Source: Monosporascus cannonballus
Lineage: Eukaryota; Ascomycota; Sordariomycetes; Xylariales
Length of the DNA stretch: 64,000 nucleotides
Assembly (NCBI GenBank): GCA_004154925.1
Contig: QJNS01000016.1
Location: forward strand, 124,001-188,000
Direction of reading: 5' to 3'
Under the pieces are notes generated by a model, which saw only the letters and a program-made list of their open reading frames with translations, did not search any database and was not told the origin of the DNA. The stretch's first letter is position 1. Each line of letters starts with the position of its first letter. A program made the translations under genes and the position numbers. Positions 47,027 to 60,189 of the stretch are shown here, piece after piece.

Positions 47027-50000
47027 TCACCCCAATCTCCGCGCCGATTCTAGCATATCGCAAGCTATGCCCAACTTCTCGGAGACGTCTTGAAGCTACA
47101 GGCAGTACTCCATGATTAGCTAGGTGTTCAAGATGGTTTGTGTTAAGGCCGGACTCACATGTTTCTCATCGAATACTTCAAAGTGATTGCAATCCACGTC
47201 CATCACAGGGATGCGTTTCTCTATCAATTGCTCCCAATCCCTCACGCACTGGTCTCTGAACGTATCGTCACTCAGCCAGGGATATGACACGCCGCAGAGC
47301 GTCTCTGTGTCTAGCGCGTGGGTGCACCTAAGCATCACGCACGGGACATCCTCGACGTTTCTGTCTGGATTATATTCCTCCAGCATCCGTGCGTGCCTTT
47401 GGAACTGTGCTTCGATGGTATCGCGTGCTTGCTTCGCGGCACCCGAAAGAAGTTCTCTACCCTTTGAGGGCTTCTTTACAACATGCGAAATGACTTCTGG
47501 TGGGAGAGCCTGGTGGTCTATCGGATACGGAGAGTCAATGAGAATAACCCCCTTAACCGTGGTGCCGAGTTTGCGGAGCTGCCGGGAAACTTCGAAGGCG
47601 AGTACTCCCCCGAAAGACCACCCTGAATAATTGTCAGTTTGGATTCTAAACAGACTGTCTCAGAAGTGTAGCAACTTACCTCCCAGTATGATTTCCTGTT
47701 CTGCGCCTAGGTTTCCTGATTTGATATAGAACGCGGCAAGATCCTCCATCCGTTTGACAGCGGGGCTGGGAGAAGTGGCGTCTGGACTGAAGATGCCGTG
47801 AACCGTTCGATTGATATTTCGAAGCCTACCATACATGCTGCACATACCACTACCATCATGGAAAAGGCACAGCTTCGTTCGGGGTGCGCCATTGACTTGA
47901 TATTGGAGGGGCTGGGGAAATGGCTCTTTTGTTAGTTTTTCAGTGGCTTGAATGTTGTCGGGCGGTTTCTGTTGCCTTCCCTGCCTGGACGGGCTCCTTA
48001 TACTGGAAGGCAACTTTTTCTTGTAGAGTTCTTCGAGTTGCCTAAAGGTGAGACGGGATATACTCTCATGGTCCTCTTCAATCGAAAGGCCGAAGCGTCC
48101 GCGGAGCTCCTGGGCTAGTTCGATAGATAGTAAGGAGTCCACACCTAAAGACGTTAGAGGATGCCCCTTTTCGTCGTCGGTGAGGTTCAAGCCGCATGTC
48201 TCGAGGAACAGAGCATCCAACTCGGGTGTTGTGTCTTTGGTATTTGTAGGAAGTGGGACCCGTGGAGGTGTAACCGTGCCGGGGCTTGTCGAGATCGGCG
48301 AGTTGTCTTCGGTCAGGCCAGGGAGCGCGAATTCATTGGGCGACCCTTGCTTGAGCCCTTGGTGAACAGTACTCACTAATTCCTCGATGGTTGAGCAGTT
48401 CTCGAGGTCCGACTTCGACACCTCGGCATTTGGGAACCGGCTTTGGATCGAATGCGCCAGTTCGATGATCAGGAGACTATCGATACCCATCTCCACCAGA
48501 GTCCCTGTCGCGTGATCTCCATCGATACCGCACAATTCCCTGAGGATCGCGTTAACGGCTGCCTCGACATTTCCGGAGGGCTTAGTTAAGCGTTCCTTGT
48601 TGATGGCCACAGTGCGCTGCTCCTTAGTGGCCAAAAGTGGTGGTGACGGGGGGGTTGTGCGAATAGGGGGTGTAGCCGATGGTTTAGCGACGCGCCCGAG
48701 ATGTGCTTTGAATGACTTGAGCTGTAACTTCTTGAAGAAGATACCTTCGACAAAACTGATGACTTCCCCTTTAATATCCATAGCATACACGTCGGCAACA
48801 ACCGAGTGACCAACATCGATAAGGCTACAATATACCTTCATCTCCTGCTCATAGATCTCGGAGAGGCCACACGGCAGAACTACCCGCTCGACATGGGCAC
48901 AGATACATGCAATATCAGGTGTTACGCTTGTGTTTGCCATGAACCCTGCCGCGTGCAAGAGAGTATCAACGAACGCCGGAGGACAGATGAACCGTCCCTC
49001 CAGAGCCGACTGCGACAACTGAAATGTTCCGTAGCCTTCTAATCCGGAGGGACTGATGGTGAGTTTCTTGAGAGTAAGGAAGGGTTCTGCGTAGTCTACA
49101 ACGCGGGGGAAGATAACCTCGTATATTGTCCTTGACGAGAGCGTCTCGAGTGGAGAGGCGGTAGAGTTTTGGGTGAAGGGCAGCAACTGTCGCTTGACGA
49201 ACGCCTGATGCCTCATCATATTCTCTGAGAGGATGTTGGAGGGCTTCTGAGTGAGTCGGCCGGAGAAATGCACTTGATGCTTCCGTGAGGAAGTAGTGAC
49301 CGCACACCCTTCCAGGCCTTGACTATCTAACTCTGTCCGGATGTCGAAAGTAGCGTCGTCACGCAGACTCTCAGACCATATCAGGGGTTTGTCAAACTTC
49401 AAGTCCTCTAAGACTTTCATACTAGGAGTATTGTCCGCGGGGTTTAGAGTCGCAAGTGCTTCTAGAGCAACTTCCATGTAGACTGATGCAGGGCATAGTG
49501 CAACACCCCCCACGGCGTGAGATTTAATGTATCTCGAGATTTGTGCCATCTGGGTTATGAAAGTAGTTTTTGTGCTCCCGGGAATCGAAATGCTTCCAGA
49601 GTCTAGGAACTCAAAGGGACGCTGAGCTTGGACTTTCCGTCTATCAAGTGGGACTTCATGAGCATGAGGCTCACGGAAAGGTACAACGTAAGGGGTAGAC
49701 GCCAATGGATAGCGTGGAAGAGACCTTAGAATTTTGGCGGATGTACCCTCATACACTCCTCTCCAGTTAACCTTGTGATCGCTGAGCCATAGCGACTGGA
49801 GGGAGGATGTCAAAGTAACCCAAGGCTCCTGGGGTGCTCGAAGGGTCGGTAGAAACTGATACGGCACTCCCGACACTCCCCTCCTAAACATGGATTCCGC
49901 TACAATATCACGATGTCAGCTTCACTCCGAAGATATGAAATAGCGGGTTCGAAGATGCTAAACCGGAATGGCGGATAAAGGGGGGTACATAGGGGTAGTG

Positions 50001-53000
50001 GATTGGAAGGCTTACTAGTCACTGAGGGTCCGACTTCCAGAATAGTCAATTCTGACCCTTGCAGCTCCGATGAAAATGACTTGACCAGATCAAAGAACTT
50101 TACGGGCTCCCTCGTGTGCCTTGCAAGGTAATTTCCATCGAGGTCGTCCCGGTATAGAAGCCGTCCATGAAGGCTCGAACCAATCTTGATCGCCGGAGGA
50201 CGGATATCCAGAGAAGAAGCACAGGATCTTAAATCGTCAAGGATGAGATCCATTGCAGCCGAGTGGAAGCCGAATGGAACCCGCAGCTTTTTTTGTTTGA
50301 TTTTTTTCATATTACAATGCTCGATGAACTTCTCGAGACGCTCTGTCGCGCCAGCTACAACAACGTCCTCGGGGCTGTTGTAACAAGCGATGGAGAGTCC
50401 GCGAAGGTCTGATGCCGTAGCGCTTAAGAGCTCCGATATCTCGGAGACTGGGGCCCTGCATGACACCATGCCCGACATTCCCGGTTTGCATTTGGTAGCC
50501 ATCAGCTTGGCCCGTGTTGCGACAAGAGTGAGCGCATCACGAACGCTAAGAGACTCAGCGATGACGAATGCTGCGTATTCCCCGATGCTTTTATGCGTAA
50601 TTAGCTGGGAGACGATCTTCGATTGCATGGAAATCTGCGACTTACCTGTGACCCATGACGATATCGGGCCTTATGCCTAAAAGAATGGTCAGCAGCTGTG
50701 TATTAAGAACATGTCGGGGTCCAAATGTGTGCTTGGAACCAGTCTCCAAGAAGTCATGGGGGTTTGATCAGTAGTGAGTGGGAGACGAATCGGATACGGG
50801 GTCTAGCACCCCAAACCATACTTACCCCAATGCATCCACAGCCTTGCCAGGGCATATTCAATTACGAAACAGGCACATTGGGCCACAATCACCCCATCTT
50901 CGCTGTCTTCGTCGGTGTTGCTAGCTGCGGAGTTGGAGATAAAAGGGGTCACGACGGGAAATCCATTTTGAGCAAGGATATTGTCGCACTCGCGTACGCA
51001 GTCGCGAAATATGGGGGCAGTAGTGAGGAGCTCAGCGCCCATGCCTCTATAGGCGCTACCCTGTCCTGGAAAAACAAATACAGTAGACTTCCGGTCAGAA
51101 TTGGGCGTCTTTTTCTTGAAAATAGTGGTCCTGCGTAACTGATCAAGGAGCTCCATGGTGTCTTTTCCAGTGACTGACAAGCGGTGGGAGACGTAGTCGA
51201 ACTTCCTTGCGTTGGCGGTGTAACAAAGGTCCAGTGGGGCAATCCCGCCGTTCCTCTCGAGGTAGTCAATATAATTTCCCCTCAGTTTCTCGAGACTCTG
51301 CTCGCTTTTGGCCGAGAGGTTGAGTATGTGTCGCGAACGGGTTGAGTCCAACAGTTTCATCTTGTTGCGGACGCGGCGATGTCCTACATGATATTCCTCC
51401 AAAACTAGAACGGCGTTTGAGCCTGCTGCTCCGAAATTGTTTAGTAAAGCCCGCCGTGGTGCTCTACTGGACATGCTCTCCCACTTCAGCGCTTCTGTAG
51501 GGATGACAAGACCACAGGAGAGGTTCTCGGCGAGGCGAGGATTAATTTGCTTATGTGACGCCTGTGGAGGAATCTTGCCGTTCTCCATCATGAGAAGTAG
51601 TTTCGTGAGGCCTGCTACACCGGAAGCTGCTTCTGCATGGCCAATGTTCCCCTTAACGGAACCTAGATAAAGCGGGCTAGATGGTGGGCGGGGGCCAAAC
51701 ACGGCTTTTAAGCTCGAAGTCTCAGCATAGTCGCCCGCTTGTGTTCCTGTCCCGTGCGCTTCGATCACGCTGATGCTCTCCGGGCTCGTTTTACTGGAAC
51801 GTAAGACTTGTTTGAAGAGGGCCGACTGTGTCCCAGCGTCGGGATGCGTAATCGACTTGGCAGTTCCACATTGATTCAAGCTGGTGCCACGGATGACGCC
51901 GTAGATGTGGTCGCCCTCTTCGATAGCTTGCGATAGCTTTTTGAGGACAATCAGACCGCAACCCTCTCCTCGGCAGTACCCGTCCGCAGCTGCATCAAAT
52001 GGTTTACACTGCCCCGTGGAGCTCAGAAAATGGGCTCTAGCTAATCCAAGATACATCTACGAAAATCAGTTCTTGCTGTTCTCCAATGCTAAGGGTCTAC
52101 TTACATCTGGGCTAGTGATGGTGTTCACGCCTCCTGCTAGCGCGGCGGTACATTGACCCGAAGAGATGGCGACACAGGCATTGTGAATAGCAACGAGCGA
52201 AGACGAACAAGCAGTGTCGAAAACCATGGAAGGACCATGGAACTGATGTGCGTAGGATATGCGACCAGCTAAGAAAGCTCTCAACGTGCCTATCCAAATC
52301 AGTCTTACGTCATGTTGGGGGATTAAAGTTTATATGATACGTACCAGGGCTATAGTACACATCAATCTCATCCCGCAGATTGTCAACGTAGTCGCCGGTA
52401 GCGACACCGACATAAACGCCAAAGGTATCCCTCTGGAAACTAGGAGTGGAGTCGGGGACGTATCCTGCATCCTCCAATGCGTCAAGAGAAGCTTGCAAGA
52501 GGAGGCGCTGTTGAGGATCCATGGATTTGGCTTCACGCGGTGAAACGTTGAAATAGGCCGGGTCGAATTCATATGGATCCTGTAGGAAGTTGCCATATTT
52601 GACGCCAAACTTCCGGGGTCCGGCTTTTGTACTGTCGGTGCTATAATAGTTGGATAAATCAAAGCGCGACTTCGGAATCTAGGTTTCGTTGTCAGATCGG
52701 ATGGAATGACCAAAAGTCATAGTGGTTTATGATAATTGTGGCCTTACCTCGGACACTGCACTCTTCCCCTGCTCGAGAGCCTCCCAGAATTTTGCGGCCC
52801 CTTTTCCAGAGGCATAATTCGCCGAGATCCCAACTATGGCAATGCTGTCGGCGGCTACCTCAGCAGCAAACTCCAGAATATTCCCCACAATAGCAATGTT
52901 GTGGTGAACCACAATATCGCTTGGGGCACCCAAGAGTGACTCTGCTCCTGGTCCGACGCCAAGGACTCGATATTCAATTTGCGAGTCACGTGAGACCCTT

Positions 53001-54061
53001 TGATTCAAATCGTCGAACAATGCTTTATACGTACCCCTCCAATCCACTCTGTCAACGAAGATGCTGCACAGGGCTGAATCAAGGAGGGGCTGAGAGTCAG
53101 ACTCTGAGCTTATCCTTTTCGTTGTCAAAGTAGATCTCAGAGGAGCATGTAAAGATTCCCAAGTCGGAAATCTGATACCTCTCCTTTTCACATCGCTTTT
53201 GACTTGCTCTACCATACCGAGCATAACTTGCCCTCCGTGGTAGTATGCATGAATCTGTGCTGCTTTGCACTGGATAGGGGGGCCAAGTAGTGTAGAGCGT
53301 AGCTGGTGCAAACTGACACCGTGCCCACTCAGTGACACTACGTTATGGTTGAACACAGCCGAGATTCGCGGCTGTGGGGCCGAGGTGGACCGCTTGAAGG
53401 TGTTAACGACAAACATAAGTAATACAAGGGAAATACTCACCTGGTGTGTGAGATTGTTGTATCTTGATACCGTCTGCTCAATTTCCTCGACGGGGACGCC
53501 GAAGGTACTAAGTACCCATGGCAGTTCGTTCCAGGACTCCCCTGATGTACGACGGCAGAACATACAGGCTCTCAATCCCACCCAAAATGCTAGACGGAAG
53601 CTCTCCACAACTGCATCCAGGAACTGATCGGAGGTATACGTTGAGAATGAACTAGCGATGATGGCTGGTAAAACTCCGGTGCAGATACCTGAGGTTTCGA
53701 CGATAATATGACTCCCACTTCGGCAAGACGCGTAGACCATCAATTCCAGTATCTGGTGGAGGTATAGGGTTATAGTCTCCAGGATAGGGTGGGATTGGAA
53801 AGATTGGGGAGGAAGGAGAAGATTTTTGGGTTCTTGGAAAGCATCCTGGAAGCCATCACCAAGTATGGACTTCTCATCCGCGTCCGAGCTCTCGAGTTCC
53901 GCATACAGAGCGTCTCTGCATCTGCCAAGGATCAGATCAAAAGTCTGTTTCTCTTCCCCAAGGTGCTCGTTCAGCCTGTCGATTTTGGCATGATCAGACA
54001 GGTGATGGGTCGAGCCCTGTGCCGAGAAGACAAGGACGTCTCTCGTAGCAGTTGGCTTCAT
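47027..54061 (-). CDS. Non-reducing polyketide synthase, SAT-KS-MAT-PT-ACP-ACP-TE
   Basis: It builds an aromatic polyketide from acetyl and malonyl units on one polypeptide. Ten exons join in frame: 54061-53441, 53371-52748, 52678-52345, 52289-52105, 52056-50826, 50676-50646, 50587-50016, 49899-47680, 47622-47159 and 47095-47027 (introns 48-149 bp), giving 2116 aa. SAT has C127 (SGICTG) and HAYYH at 248-252. KS has C554 (DTACSSS), H689 and H728. MAT has S1009 (GHSIGE). The product template has H1327 and D1511 ([11 protein letters not shown]). Two carrier domains have S1674 and S1788. The thioesterase has S1942 (GWSFGG) and H2086 (CNHFEVF). There is no methyltransferase or reductase domain. 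The last intron is needed to reach the conserved end [14 protein letters not shown]. All catalytic residues are present, so it looks functional. Family architecture matches orsellinic-acid and naphthopyrone synthases; the product is unknown. Confidence 0.93.
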
Positions 54062-55077
54062 GGTAGGAACTTGTGGCAGAATCCTGGCTCCAAGATGATT
54101 CCATAGAAAGCTGGTCTTCCACTATGCAAATCAAACTGATAACTGGTGCTCTTAGTGTTAGGTGGTTGAACACCGCCCTTATGCAATCCGTTAAATTCTC
54201 AGTTGCTGCTGTTAGTGAACAGCATGAGGACCAAAGCAGCCACGATGTCTTTTTTTTTACTCGTTGGATGCCCATTGTCGCCAGTAATTAAGAGTGACGT
54301 AACCCCCAAAAAGTAACGCCGTACGCTGGTCCGACAAATCCGTGCTGGGTGATATAGAACTGTTTCAGGAGTGGCAACTTACAACCCTTACTCTCAGCTT
54401 ATCTCTCACCTAGGCTTCGCACCTGTGCGTTTCGCCACACACTAACGGTCAAGGAGTGAAAAGGCGGCAACCCTGTAAGTCCTAGTTCCATTCCCTTGCT
54501 CCTACATGCAATGGAACAGTGCTCTGTGGCAGTGACTAGTCGAAGGCTCATGTAGGAGATATATGCAAGCGTATTCAGCAACTCTACCAGCTTCCCTCTT
54601 TTGTCCCCGGCTTTCCGCTATCTCTTTTTCCTTAGATAATTCATTCATACCATAAATTTACAGGCACCTTCGATGTCTATTTGCTCAACCACTGATCAGG
54701 TGTTAGCCTAGGGTGGTATCTCGGAAGGTCTGAAGCAGGTGGTCGTTGCCTGCCGTCAGCAGTTGGCACAACGGAGTGGCAAGCCGGGCCCACCAAGTTA
54801 CTCTTCTCCTATACTCCGGTCTTAAGTACTGCAGAACTAGCTCAATCGAACATCAAGAATCACTTTCCGAGTGGAATCAGAGTTCGTCATAGGTTCCCTC
54901 GCCACCGATTCCTGGCTTCTCAATTCCGGTTATACCTCAAGGCGCAATTGTAGTCATCAGAACTTGCTGTCAACCATCTACAAGCACTTCCCACCTGAGA
55001 CCGCCTCTCTGCTTGCATCCATATCTAGCCGTATTGTCTTTTCTCTGATATTCCAAGAAGGAGATTGAGGAACTCGG
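54062..55077. promoter_or_regulatory. Divergent promoter between PKS and NRPS-like reductase
   Basis: The two biosynthetic start codons face away from each other across 1016 bp, so both promoters lie here and co-regulation is likely. A short open frame (54871-55068) ends just before the reductase start and is probably leader. Scattered CGG triplets occur but no paired Zn2Cys6 site is convincing. Confidence 0.6.
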
Positions 55078-58000
55078 ATGTCGACAATGGGTCGCTTATT
55101 TCGACGGCCCCGTTTCAGTCCAACCATTCCAAACGAACCGGATGGTATCTCATCACTCCCAGATCTTATACGGTACAACGCCAAGGAAAACCCAGATCAC
55201 ATTTTCTGTATTCAAGCAGAGGTTAAAGGCAACGACTCTCAAAATGGGATTTCTATAACCCGATACAATGCGCGTCGTTTCACATACAGTGAGCTCGATA
55301 GAGCAGTCGACACATGCGCAACCTGGATATACCGGGCAATCAAGCCCACTGTCTCGGATAATTCGGGTAGCGCGCCGAAACCTGTTGCATTATATCTCGA
55401 GAGTGATATAGGACTGTTCATACACCTAGCTGCCTTGCTCGCGATGGACATTCCAGTATGCGCACCACAACATAGGACCCGTTCGTCCAACTCCTCTCGC
55501 TAACGCCAACTTAGGTTCTCCTGATATCCGCTAGGTTGAGCTCACCGAGTATACTGCATCTACTGGAAAAGACTGACGCCAGAGTGCTTTTGGTATCTCG
55601 GCGTACTCGGAAACTCCTGTCCACAGAGGTGGGGGAGCACGTCGATGTCAAGGTAGTAAGCCCCTATGCAGCTTTCGTCCATGAGGGAGAAAGCAACGGT
55701 GGCCACTCTTCAATGGGCGAGTCAATTGCAGGCGATGATGTTGCAGGCTCGGAGCGACACTGGAGGACTGGGCCGGCGGTGAACGAGAGGAATCGTAATG
55801 CGATCATCCTGCATTCTTCCGGCACGACAGGTCTCCCAAAGCCCATCTACATGGCTCATCGGTATCTGCTGGGATATGCTGCCTGCCATGAATTTGATCC
55901 GACTAAAGACGTGACATGGGTAAGCATGTCAACGCTACCGCTATACCACGGCTTCGGCCTTCTAGCTCCATGTCTCAGCCTTTCTGTCGGGATGACCTGT
56001 CTCTTCCCACCCTCGTCCATAATTCCAGCCGCACACTCAACTCTTGAACTGATCGAGCAGTTTCAAGCACTGTCATTGATGACGGTTCCGAGCATTATCG
56101 ATGATATAGTGACGAGTCTAGACTCCGAGGAAAGACGCCAAGCCATGGAACTACTTGCTAAGCTCAACTTCGTTGCTGTGGGTGGTGGCGCGCTCAATCC
56201 CAGCCGGGCTGCGACACTAGCACAGCATGATGTAAAGCTACTCAACCATTATGGTGTCACGGAAATTGGTGCTATCGCTCCGATATTCCGACCTGGACCG
56301 GATTACGACTGGCGGTATCTCCGGCTTCGCTCTGACCTTGGTCTTCAGCTGCACCCAATTGAAGGATCGCCACACTTCAGGCTGGTCGGGTTTCCCTGCG
56401 GCTGGGACGGACCCTTCCAAATACAAGATGAGCTGGAGCGCAATCCGGACTCAAAGCGTGTCGAAGTTCGTATTCTCGGGCGCACCGACGATCTCATTGT
56501 CCTCAAGACCGGGGAGAAAGTCATGCCACGAAAGGTGGAAGAGACTCTCAACGAAGATCCGGCGATAAAGACCTCTGTCTGTATTGGGCAGGGGTTCTTT
56601 GAAGTTATTGTCCTTATCGAGCCAGTGAGCGATACAAATATGGACGGAGAGTCACTCAAGGAGCATGTCTGGAATCTGGTATCCGGTATCAACCCTACAC
56701 TTGACCAGCATGCTCGAATTTCGTCTAAGGAGGCGATCATTGTTAAGCCAGCCTCGAAGGCGATACCACGCTCCGACAAGGGTTCTGTGATGAGGCGGGA
56801 AGTCCACGAACTCTTCAAGGAAGAAATAGAAGCTGCATATTCCGCGATGGAGGCGAATCTGATGAACGACTCGCTCGTGCTTGACGCCGCTGATATTGGA
56901 ACTAGCATCCATGCAATAATGAAAGCGGTTGCGCCGTCTGCTGAACAGCTCAACGCGGAAGATGATTTCTTCGAGAATGGCATGGACTCTTTACAGGCAG
57001 TTCGCTTGGTTCGCGTGCTCAATTCTGCTCTCAGTAGGATGGAGACACCAAACAGTCGCGGCATCAAAAAGCTGACCCCTCGGTTCATCTACCACAACCC
57101 CAGCATTGCGCAGCTAGCAACTGCTGTTAAACGCATCCTCGCGCCAAGTGAACTTTCTAATGGCGTGTCTTCCCGTGACAGAGGTGCGGAAATGAGAGCC
57201 CTGGAGGACGAGTTGCTTTCCAGGATAACGAGAGTACAGGGTACCAAGGGTCCTAGTCATCCGTGTCGCCATGTTATACTACTTACCGGAGCTACCGGAA
57301 ACCTGGGCTCTCATTCCCTCGCGAGACTGGTTCGCATGACCTCTGTCAAGAAGGTAGTCTGCTTGACTCGTGACCCTCAGGTTGTAGCAGCTGCAGAAAC
57401 CCAAAACAACGGTGTCAGAGGGGATGCGCATCTTCTTGACCGCCTTAGAAGCTCGCTGTCGGCGGCTGGCGTCAAACTCGGTCGTGAGGAATGGGCTAAA
57501 GTTCAGATGATGGACTTGAAAGTCTTTCGAACCACCAAGAGAGAGGACGATGATAGTATACTACAGCTCGCGGCCGAGGTCACTCACATCCTTCATCTGG
57601 CATGGCCTATGGACTTCAATCGCACCCTCCAGAGCTTCCGACCTCATCTGGAGCTGGTTCAATCCTTCATAAATTTGGCAAGGAGGGTACACTCCATACG
57701 TCCCGGCGAGCCAAGAGTGAGGCTCCTGTTTGCGTCTTCTATCGCGGTCGTGCGGCACTGCAACAATTCCTCAAACGGGGGAGCAGCTGGCCACAATCAG
57801 GCGGTGGTCCCCGAAACGGCCATGAAAGATCCTCTAGTCGCAGCACCCTTAGGTTATGCTGAGGCGAAATGGGTTTGTGAGCGCATCCTCGACTACGCGA
57901 GCCGCGAATTCGGAGCTGAGATTGAGCCCGTAGTCGTGCGCATAGGGCAGTTGAGTGGCCCAGAGAGCACGGAGGGGGCATGGAAGACTGGAGAGCACAT

Positions 58001-58505
58001 CCCGAAGTTGGTGCAGACAAGTCAGAAGGTCGGCGCCTTTCCGCTTCTAAATGGAGTAAGTGCCGCTGAAGGATATAAACGCCGCGAGTTGAGTACTAAC
58101 TTCAATACACAGACAGTTTCATGGCTTCCCGTCGACCGCGCTGCGGCCTCCGTTGTAGAGACCTTGCTCCATGATGGACAGCTAAGTCGCTTTTTGCACC
58201 TTGAGAACCCCGTTCGCCAGTCTATGACAGATATATCTGCTATAATGGCACAGGCGCTCCGGTTACCCATCCAAAGTCCGATTCCCTTTGATCAATGGCT
58301 AGAGAAAGCCCGCCAAGCCGGGTCATTGGGGTCTCTAGAAGCCTTCTTCGCGGACCATTTCCGTGATCTGGCCCATGGTGCAGTTATCTTAGATACGCAA
58401 AAGTCGAAATCAATATCAGAGACACTGAGGCAAACGACAAGTATCGACCAGGATTTATTAGTCCGATATATCAAGAGGTGGCAAAAGGAAGGCTTCATCC
58501 AGTGA
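55078..58505 (+). CDS. NRPS-like carboxylic acid reductase (A-T-R)
   Basis: It activates a carboxylic acid as adenylate, loads it on a carrier domain and releases it by NAD(P)H reduction as an aldehyde or alcohol. Exons are 55078-55455, 55515-58055 and 58113-58505, giving 1103 aa. The first intron (59 bp) contains an in-frame stop, and removing it yields LLAMDIPV-LLISARL. The second is 57 bp, so the frame stays open through it, but GTAAGT, TACTAAC and ACAG and the better fit of LLNG-TVSWLPVD show it is an intron. Adenylation motifs are LHSSGTTGLPKP (225-236) and HYGVTEIGAI (371-380), with GRTDDLIVLKTGEKV. The carrier serine is S618 (NGMDSLQ). The reductase has TGATGNLG (717-724) and YAEAK (907-911). 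There is no condensation domain. Likely substrate: the acid released by the neighbouring PKS. Confidence 0.93.
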
Positions 58506-58725
58506 ATAGCAGGTGGTCGAGCGGTCAAGGTAACACAGGGATTAAAAGGGGCAAAAATGCAGTGAGGGTTTGGATCCGCCCTTGACCCCATCGCCTCTCG
58601 CACTACGATTCAAATGCTCATTTCGTTAATGCACGGCCAGTACTATGTAGTAAAGCCATTTAGATCAAGCCCGAATCCCGGAATCAATTAGACATAGTTG
58701 CTACCTTCTCTCGTCCAACTCAATG

Positions 58726-59458
58726 CTAGTAGAGCCACTGGCTAGTCATCTGTCTGAGGTCTTCCGGATACAACCCCTCCTCGATCTTTGCGCTCTCACG
58801 CTCCTTGAAATCCTCGTAGAACCGTATCTAGTTCAGCAACTCGGGTTCGGCGAGTAGATCGATGGCATGCATCTCCGAATATTGGAGAAACGGAAACAGC
58901 GCGCAGTCCGCGATCGTCGTCGCCGCGTCCTCTCCGCCGTTCTCAAGGCGCTTATCGCCCTCATAATACGCCTCCAATGGCTTGAGGTCCCGCTTGCACC
59001 ACTCTATTGCCAGCCGCGACCCTTCGGCGCTCGAGGTCTCGAGCGCGACGAAAAGCGTAGTGCACTTGCGAGCGGCAAACCCAAACAGGTTGCTGGCCTC
59101 GTCCGTCAATGCGAGGACTACTCTCGTGTGCGCCCTCTCCTCCGCGGTATTACCTCTCATGTTCTTCCTGGAGAGGCCTGCTAGCTCTCTGTGCCAGTCT
59201 TCCTAGGGGGTTGTCGCAAACATCTTCGAAGTAGTCTAGGATAGCAACGGACTGCTTGATGAAAGAGCCATTTGGGAGCATTAGGATCGGAACTGAGCCC
59301 GGCGGCTTGCCGGGCGCCTCCATTTGGCCAGCGGCACTGACCGTTACCGGTGTGATTTTGATGTGAGGGGGTTCGATGAGGTCTTTCTCCTGGAGATATA
59401 TAAGGACACGACCAGGAGAGTTACCCCAGGTCAGAAGGAAGAGTTCTAGTTTCGTCAT
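58726..59458 (-). pseudogene. Glutathione S-transferase-like gene, frameshifted
   Basis: The frame from ATG 59458 (MTKLELFLLTWGNSPGRVLI) encodes the thioredoxin-fold N-terminal domain with GSVPIL and GSFIKQSVAILDYFED, the usual glutathione-binding region. Around 59195-59215 the frame shifts by one base: DVCDNP is followed in another frame by DWHRELAGLSRKNMRGN and the helical C-terminal domain (ALTDEASNLFGFAA). An in-frame TAG at 58828-58830 interrupts NxIRFYEDFKERESAKI, and the family-like sequence ends only at the TAG at 58726-58728. No GT-AG intron explains either break. In NR-PKS clusters such enzymes conjugate or isomerise products; here it is probably dead. Confidence 0.82.
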
Positions 59459-60189
59459 TTTGAGTTCGTCTTTCACTCGAAACTGTACGTGTATAGTTTT
59501 TGAACGAGAGTGTAGTATTGTGGTCCTCCAGCTCCGATGGAGCGGTATATGTCTGCCTTTCTGAGACATTTCACCTTGACAACTTACGCAAGCCTCCCGA
59601 CATATCCAGCATTATAGAGATGGGGTGCTTATGGGCAAACCGTTAAGCAAATTTTCTAGCTGTGTCCGCAGGCCATAGTATCCAACGAAGAGCCAACTCA
59701 CGTCAGACCAACAATTTCGCGATATGCCAAATTCCTTGGTTACTGTAGGGGAAACAAACGACCGGATACACCAAAATTAGTACGCGTTACGAAAAGGCAC
59801 GTAATTAGCTTAATGTAGTACAATAACTAATGTCTCTTATATTTGACAGTTAACAGTGGGTGATATTGTATCTTTTTAAATAATTGACCTCCTCGCCGTC
59901 CGGTGACGACTCCCAGTCATAAGGTATTCTTCGTCTAGAAATACAGGCAAGCTCGCCAACCCGAGTTAAGTATCCAATAGCTACCCGACCACGTGGGATT
60001 CCATGATGGATCACATGTGTCTAGGCGTAAGAGCGCTATTGTGCGAAAAAAAGTATAAGTATGCCTTGAAAGCATGTTGAAGATCGTTCTCCCAAACACC
60101 ATAGCCAATACCTTTCAGACTTCAAACCCCCATATCCGGCCCTCGAATCCTCTAGATCCTAATATACCAGACTGATCTCTACTATTCAA
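59459..60189. other. Intergenic, no recognisable gene
   Basis: The region contains the decayed GST promoter side and the leader of the small secreted-protein candidate. No repeats or RNA genes were seen. Confidence 0.45.

Noticed and set aside
47120..47158. PKS stop at 47120-47122
   Set aside because: Reading on gives [13 protein letters not shown], unlike the family. Splicing a 63-bp intron (47096-47158) yields the conserved end [14 protein letters not shown].
54871..55068. Small gene upstream of the reductase
   Set aside because: It has no recognisable motif and lies in the leader just before the reductase start.
55536..55600. Start of the A-T-R reductase at 55536
   Set aside because: That codon is TTG. 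A 59-bp intron (55456-55514) joins the upstream exon in frame and completes the adenylation domain.
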